Source: Trachelipus rathkii
Taxonomy: Eukaryota; Arthropoda; Malacostraca; Isopoda; Trachelipodidae
Length of the DNA stretch: 10,000 bases
Direction: 5' to 3'
NCBI GenBank assembly: GCA_015478945.1
Contig: JABUQX010100022.1
Coordinates: 1-10,000, forward strand
The notes below the pieces were generated by a model, which saw only the letters and a program-made list of their open reading frames with translations, had not been told where the DNA came from and searched no databases. Positions 6,190-10,000 of this stretch are shown one piece after another. How positions within the stretch are numbered: position 1 is the stretch's first letter; each line of letters opens with the position of its first letter. Both the position numbers and the translations under genes were made by a program.

Positions 6190-8330
6190 CGTATTACATT
6201 TTAGCCCCCTCCATTCAAGCAAATTACTTGTAATTTCGCTATTTACATGCTGATAAAACCTTTGGTTGAATTCTGGACGACTCCTTCTTCTGTTGTTGAT
6301 TCTCCTTGTTCATCCAAAGATCTATCAGTAGACGTTTTACAAACGAAATCTCTCGTATATTCGAATACCCGATAAAGTCTTTTTCTTTTATTCTTTGAGG
6401 TATATTCTTTTACGTAATCGCATGTCCAAGCCAGGTCAGAAAATTATCTATTCTCTAGTCAATATAATAATCTGCCTCGTTAATTACATCTTTTATCTTC
6501 TTCATAATTATGACAAAAGGAACTTTATCTTCATCTTCTTCATACAACTTTTCCTTCTCGCCTCTTTTCTTCGAATTCCATCTTCTACTTTCTTCGTTAT
6601 CGCCTTTTCCACTTAATCTTCGCCATGCTTTCCTGCATTTCTTTATTCTTTCATATTTCTTCCAAGGCTTTTTGTTCATCTTCACAATCTCTTCTACTCT
6701 TCTTATGAACGATAATATCTTCACAAAGTCTCTTATAGAACTCATACTTCTTGCATTATAATTTACATCTACAATTCTTCTTCTTCGTCTTTCTACTTCC
6801 TTTATAAATTATCTTTCCACACTTCTGTATCAAATATTTACTATCAAATGGTTTACTACTTCCACATACTCGATTTTTATTTTTTGCAGTTTTGAACTTC
6901 ATCATTCTTCCATTTTACGCTGCATTATACTCAACCTGAAGATTTTTTCACTATAGTACTTATCGTTATTTTTCACTCATTTCACCCCATCGCTCTTGTA
7001 TTTATCCACAATCTTATATTCTTTGTAACACCTTCTCAAAACTCCATTTTCTGTTGTCTCATTCTTTTCTCGGTTGGTGTAAGACATTTTCTTCTTGAAT
7101 TTTATTATCACTCAAGCTCTCCTTCTGTATCGAAGATGGATTGATATCAAATAAGTTGATGTCCTTTTCATATATTCCTTTACTACTGCTTTTATTACCT
7201 TTATTCTCCTCCTCTTGTACTCGTTTTAATTTCGTTTTAATTTCCCCTTCATAGATTTTTCTTTGTTCTTCTTTTATTTTGTAACTTTATTTTCCGCTTT
7301 TTCTTCAAGCGTCCTCTGCTTTATTACATTTCAATGTTCTCTGTCACTTTCTCTTGTACTACGCTTTTTAATAATACAACCTCCTAGGCATTTTGTGGCG
7401 GCATTAGCTAATATAAGGTCATTTTTGAATGGCCTTCTGAATATTGATGGAGTGACAAGCTCTATTACATCTAAGATCACTCTTTGGGACGGTTCTCCAT
7501 TGCTCTCTTTTGTGCTGTTTTCGACCAGTCCTCGTGAGTACAGGCATACTCTCCTTTACCCAGTAACTTTTTTTTCTTGTATATTGTCTTCCTTATCTTC
7601 TTTTTTGCTTTCACTACTTTAACTTGTCGTTTCACGTCCTATTTTCACTCCTGTTTCGCTTCTTTATTGTTGTGCCTTATCGCATTTTCGTTTTATAAAA
7701 CCATCATCATATCATTTATCTTTGATGATATCCACCTTATCATTCTTTGTGGGTCCCTTTATACCTCTTGGTATACATCCTTTTATCCATTTACCTTTTC
7801 TGGCACTCGCATTCTTTATTTTCCATAACTTTTTCTCGTGTCCGCACAATTTCTAATCTCAACTGTGGGTTGGCACTCATCTTAAGTTTTTACGCCCATT
7901 AAATCTTAATCACGTGGGTTCCCTCCACGTTTCATCATTGTGCTTATTTTCATGTAAGCCTTTCTGGCTGGTTTTCTGCTCGCTTCTATAAAAGAATGTC
8001 TTTTCACTAATTTATTCTTCTTTTCGTCTTCCTTAACAGACCTCCATATTCTTTGCAAGTGATTGTCATCATCTGTCGCTGCTTTAAAAAACCTTTGTGT
8101 CGCGCATGAGTTTTCTGAAAGTCATCTCATATTGGCGCTTCATCAATAACATTTTGAAGCGCAAATCGTCTGGTACTGCACTACTATTTACATTTGGCTC
8201 TAACTTTTTGTTTGTTGGCATCATCTTCTGTTGTGTCGGCCAACATACAATCCTTAACACTAAAGATATTTACAGCTGCATCCGCTGGGACGCCCAGGAA
8301 TGCTTCACAATCACATCTTTATCAACAGTG
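6190..8330 (-). pseudogene. Purine-rich minus-strand stretch with charged open frames, unrecognised
   Basis: I do not recognise a family here. The + strand is unusually rich in T and C, so the minus strand reads as GAA/AAG/AGA-rich. Minus-strand frames free of stops tile the stretch: 8121-7909 (71 codons, contains ATDDDNHLQRIW), 7555-7334 (74 codons, contains VILDVIELVTPSIF and LANAATKCLGG), 7286-7062 (75 codons, contains DINLFDINPSSIQKESLSDN), 6745-6455 (97 codons including stop, Lys/Arg/Glu-rich) and a frame of about 57 codons ending near 6238. The two around 7.1-7.5 kb have a mixed composition like real protein. The stretch lies downstream, on the same strand, of the Gypsy protease at the place where reverse transcriptase and integrase should be. 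No YxDD or HHCC-type motif was found. It may be a diverged part of the same element, a nested insertion or strand-skewed non-coding DNA. Confidence 0.35.
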
Positions 8331-8335
8331 GCTTT

Positions 8336-8740
8336 TCACAAATTAATGTCAACTTTTTCACACTCTTCAGCAGCTACTTTTTCTCTGACAGTAGGCTCTT
8401 GGGACGAATTTTGGTGCACGCACACATGGTGCCTTTCCGCGGAGAATCTTTTCTCTTCACTGACTATGTTTTCAAGTTGCCTGACGTGAACGGTTTCCTT
8501 CTTGTAATCTTTTCTTTTCTTCCATTCTCGCCCTGGATACAATCTTGTTCAATGGCACCTTGCCTTTTCCCCCCACTTTGGGGGGAAAAAATTTTTTTTT
8601 TTTTCCCTTTGGTTGAATCTTCTTCAGCTCTCTCCACAATGGGGGAACAACAACTCCTTCTGAGTTGTCCCGTCCTGTGAGACACTAAGGAACATTGAAC
8701 ACAGTCTCTCCCATGTGAGATTTGTCTGATATGGGGGTAA
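8336..8740 (-). pseudogene. Probable linker downstream of the Gypsy protease (decayed)
   Basis: Two overlapping minus-strand frames, 8775-8464 and 8542-8336, give hydrophilic Lys/Glu/Arg-rich protein with no known motif. They follow the retropepsin relic directly. In Ty3/Gypsy pol a variable charged linker lies between protease and reverse transcriptase, so the position fits that role. The block at 8565-8604 is a palindromic G/C run plus A6T13. It reads as a Lys/Phe string on the minus strand and probably contains length errors or slippage. Assignment rests on position only. Confidence 0.4.
8565..8604. repeat. Homopolymer palindrome TTTTCCCCCC-ACTTT-GGGGGGAAAA plus T-run
   Basis: A perfect 10-bp inverted repeat with a 5-base loop (8565-8574 against 8580-8589) is followed by A to 8591 and thirteen T to 8604. 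All arms are homopolymers, which favours slippage or basecalling error. A functional hairpin is possible but not supported by any neighbouring signal. Confidence 0.6.
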
Positions 8741-8744
8741 TGCC

Positions 8745-9004
8745 CAAACAATGTTTCCCTATCTACAAGGATCATATACGAACGAACCTCTGCAGCACTT
8801 TCTGGCGGTTTGTGCTACCCACATAGTAAGGGTATCAATCACTATATCTGCGAGCGGAACTTTCCCTCACCGTATTGTCAAGCATCTCATGGTCGTGTGC
8901 GTACCCTATGTAAGCATTCTTTTGGTAGCGTACTTTTCTCGTACTACCACCGAATTACATCCACTATCTCTAAGTATCTGCACCCTAAAACCATTGACTG
9001 TCCC
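8745..9004 (-). pseudogene. Retropepsin (aspartic protease) relic of a Ty3/Gypsy-type retrotransposon
   Basis: Retropepsins cut the Gag-Pol polyprotein and carry a D-[ST]-G active site after a short beta strand. On the minus strand, 9004-8909 is an open 32-codon frame that contains VNGFRVQILRDSGCNS; the DSG codons are at 8968-8960. A stop follows at 8908. In shifted frames VPLADIVIDT (about 8860-8831) and PYYVGST (about 8832-8812) appear. A YD..GNI-like block near 8780-8745 then stands where the second conserved glycine-rich strand of the fold is expected. The order and spacing of these blocks match Gypsy proteases. At least three frame breaks make it non-functional as read. Confidence 0.8.
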
Positions 9005-9559
9005 GTAAATAATCAGCAGATGATGTGAGTATGCATCCATACAAATATCTGCAAGGAGAGATGATTCTTCACCTGAGAATCTCAGGGCCTTTTCTTCGTA
9101 TTTAATATTTTAACTGACGCTGCAGTTCCTCTTTCCATTCTTCCCTTTGTCTCTGTTGTTATAGTTTTTACCGCTAACTACGGCCACCTGTTGTTAAAGT
9201 AGGGAGGTGCTTGCAATCGCGTGCCAAGTCCCTCTTCGGAACATCTGTAGCAAGTGACTATAGCCGCTCTCCGGCTCACTACTGCTACGACGGTGTTCCC
9301 GTCTGTCGTTATTAACCACTATTCCTTAGCTCCATTGCTCATAGGTCTTGAAGTGTGTTGCTGTTGGATTTACGTTATCAGTTCTGTGAATAACCTGTGC
9401 TAGTTCTGCTTTTATAACTGTTGTTAACGTTGTGGTTTGTATTATTGTGACTCTGACTGCTTGAATGACGTGATAATCAAATCATAAATTTGCCTCTAAA
9501 TAGTTTCTTCAGAACTTATCAAATTTTCTTCAATATCTTTTCCTCCATTCTTTTCTTTC
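9005..9559 (-). other. Gag C-terminal region between capsid core and protease, poorly readable
   Basis: Apart from the zinc knuckle at 9213-9252, this part has no clear motif. Short fragments such as SFKQSESQ (near 9450) are hydrophilic, as expected for the variable C-terminal tail of Gag. All three minus frames contain stops, so the reading frame could not be followed continuously from the capsid-like core to the protease. Confidence 0.5.
9213..9252 (-). pseudogene. Gag CCHC zinc knuckle, broken at the histidine
   Basis: On the minus strand CYRCSEEG is followed, after a frame change, by LARDCKH. Together this gives the C-x2-C-x4-(H)-x4-C pattern of the nucleocapsid zinc knuckle that binds element RNA. 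The cysteine codons are at 9252-9250, 9243-9241 and 9215-9213. The codon that should hold the histidine (about 9229) has only one base left, a two-base loss. The position between the capsid-like core and the protease is where the knuckle belongs in Ty3/Gypsy gag. Confidence 0.75.
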
Positions 9560-9993
9560 AAAAAAATTTAAAAGTCGCAAGTTCTTTTGGCACTGTATTA
9601 ATATTAATTATGTTAATAAGATCGTCTGCAGTCATGTTTACATTTGCCGCTGTCACCCATTTTTCCTAAGTGATTCTGAATCTTTCCTAATATACAACGG
9701 GCCTTGGGCTATCCATCTTCCACAGGGCTCAAACTTTTATATTTTAGCACTATTATACCATCCCGTCAAAGTTATATCTATCAAAAGTGCTCTCTTAAGG
9801 TCCTCATAATTCTTCAACTCTTCTAGCAGTGAAATTATTTCAAAAACTTTTAACAGCTTTCTGTGAAAGAACGCAAGAACTAAGGCAACTTCTCTTTGGG
9901 GACATCATTCATAGCCACCTGCTTCTCAAATAACAAAAGATATTCTTCGATGCCATTTTCTTTTTCATTAATTTGGAACTTTAGCTTAGAAAA
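9560..9993 (-). pseudogene. Gag capsid-like core of a Ty3/Gypsy-type retrotransposon (decayed, N-terminus outside window)
   Basis: Gag forms the intracellular particle of LTR retrotransposons. Reading leftward from the window edge, one frame gives ENGIEEYLLLFEKQVAMNDV and closes at 9882-9880. A second frame, 9880-9740 (47 codons), continues with LAFFHRKLLKVFE and YEDLKRALL. A later piece around 9630-9565 reads DDLINI..NT.PKELATF. These follow the helix pattern of SCAN/retroviral-capsid-like gag domains: a FE/FER helix, then L..LL.GKA.., then DY..LK.ALL, then a LI..EQ....P.EL block. A missing T between the first two frames explains that break. The N-terminal part and 5' LTR would lie beyond base 10000. 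Two more pieces of the same relic follow to the left: the zinc knuckle and the protease. Confidence 0.8.
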
Positions 9994-10000
9994 TTACTGC

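Noticed and set aside
6410..6450. Minus-strand TWLGHAI as a trace of the WLGHV motif near the C-terminus of LINE reverse transcriptases
   Set aside because: A stop follows directly and no other reverse transcriptase motif is near, so a chance match is more likely.
6395..7828. Plus-strand frames of 73-119 codons rich in Phe/Ser/Leu
   Set aside because: They look like membrane proteins only because the + strand is TTC/CTT rich. They have no topology pattern, motif or start context, and are better explained as the complement of the purine-rich minus strand.
8097..9028. Plus-strand frames of 72-130 codons over the protease and linker region
   Set aside because: They are antisense to the Gypsy protease and linker, whose motifs are read on the minus strand.
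1..10000. CRISPR array, bacterial operon, rRNA or riboswitch
   Set aside because: No regularly spaced direct repeats with spacers, ribosome-binding sites, operon-like gene spacing or conserved RNA cores were seen; the content is eukaryotic repeat DNA.

Overview
The window looks like repeat-rich nuclear DNA from an animal, most likely an arthropod. A decapod crustacean is a reasonable guess from the very dense imperfect (TA)n tracts and the mix of piggyBac and Ty3/Gypsy relics, but nothing seen here is diagnostic of a species. I found no intact host gene, RNA gene, CRISPR array or prokaryotic feature. The recognisable protein-coding material is mobile-element remains, all broken by frameshifts and stops. 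Most short ATG-initiated open frames are by-products of these relics or of strand-biased composition.

Layout, left to right. Bases 1-250 are plain AT-rich DNA. Bases 250-360 form a small GC-richer patch with a short palindrome and a TATA-like string. Bases 441-558 form a second GC-rich patch with repeated GTTCCGG/CCGGAAC words, ending in a sequence that resembles a hAT-type terminal repeat. Six (TA)n-type tracts follow at about 558-833, 1424-1722, 3131-3597, 5213-5345, 5738-5830 and 5980-6079. Between them is AT-rich sequence without coding signal.

The most interesting object is a piggyBac-family transposase pseudogene on the + strand at 3603-5121. Its 5' part is missing: the longest TA tract ends about five bases before the first recognisable codons. 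The middle of the gene, about 111 codons around the second catalytic aspartate (the DNWF motif), is present three times in tandem at 3603-3934, 3935-4273 and 4274-4605. The third copy runs on into the C-terminal part, which holds the YNxYMGGVD motif with the third catalytic aspartate and the Cys/His-rich tail. A TTAACCCTTTGAGTCC string at 2559 resembles a piggyBac end with its TTAA target site.

The right part, about 8745-9995 on the minus strand, is the decayed gag and protease region of a Ty3/Gypsy-type LTR retrotransposon. Reading right to left it has a gag capsid-like core, a CCHC zinc knuckle with one broken position, and a retropepsin with a DSG active site. Downstream of it on the same strand (8745 down to about 6190) is a purine-rich stretch tiled with Lys/Glu/Arg/Ser-rich open frames. 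There I could not recognise any reverse transcriptase, RNase H or integrase. This is the least explained part of the window.

Many breaks in both relics are single-base losses or gains, often in homopolymers. Part of the apparent decay could therefore be uncorrected long-read error.
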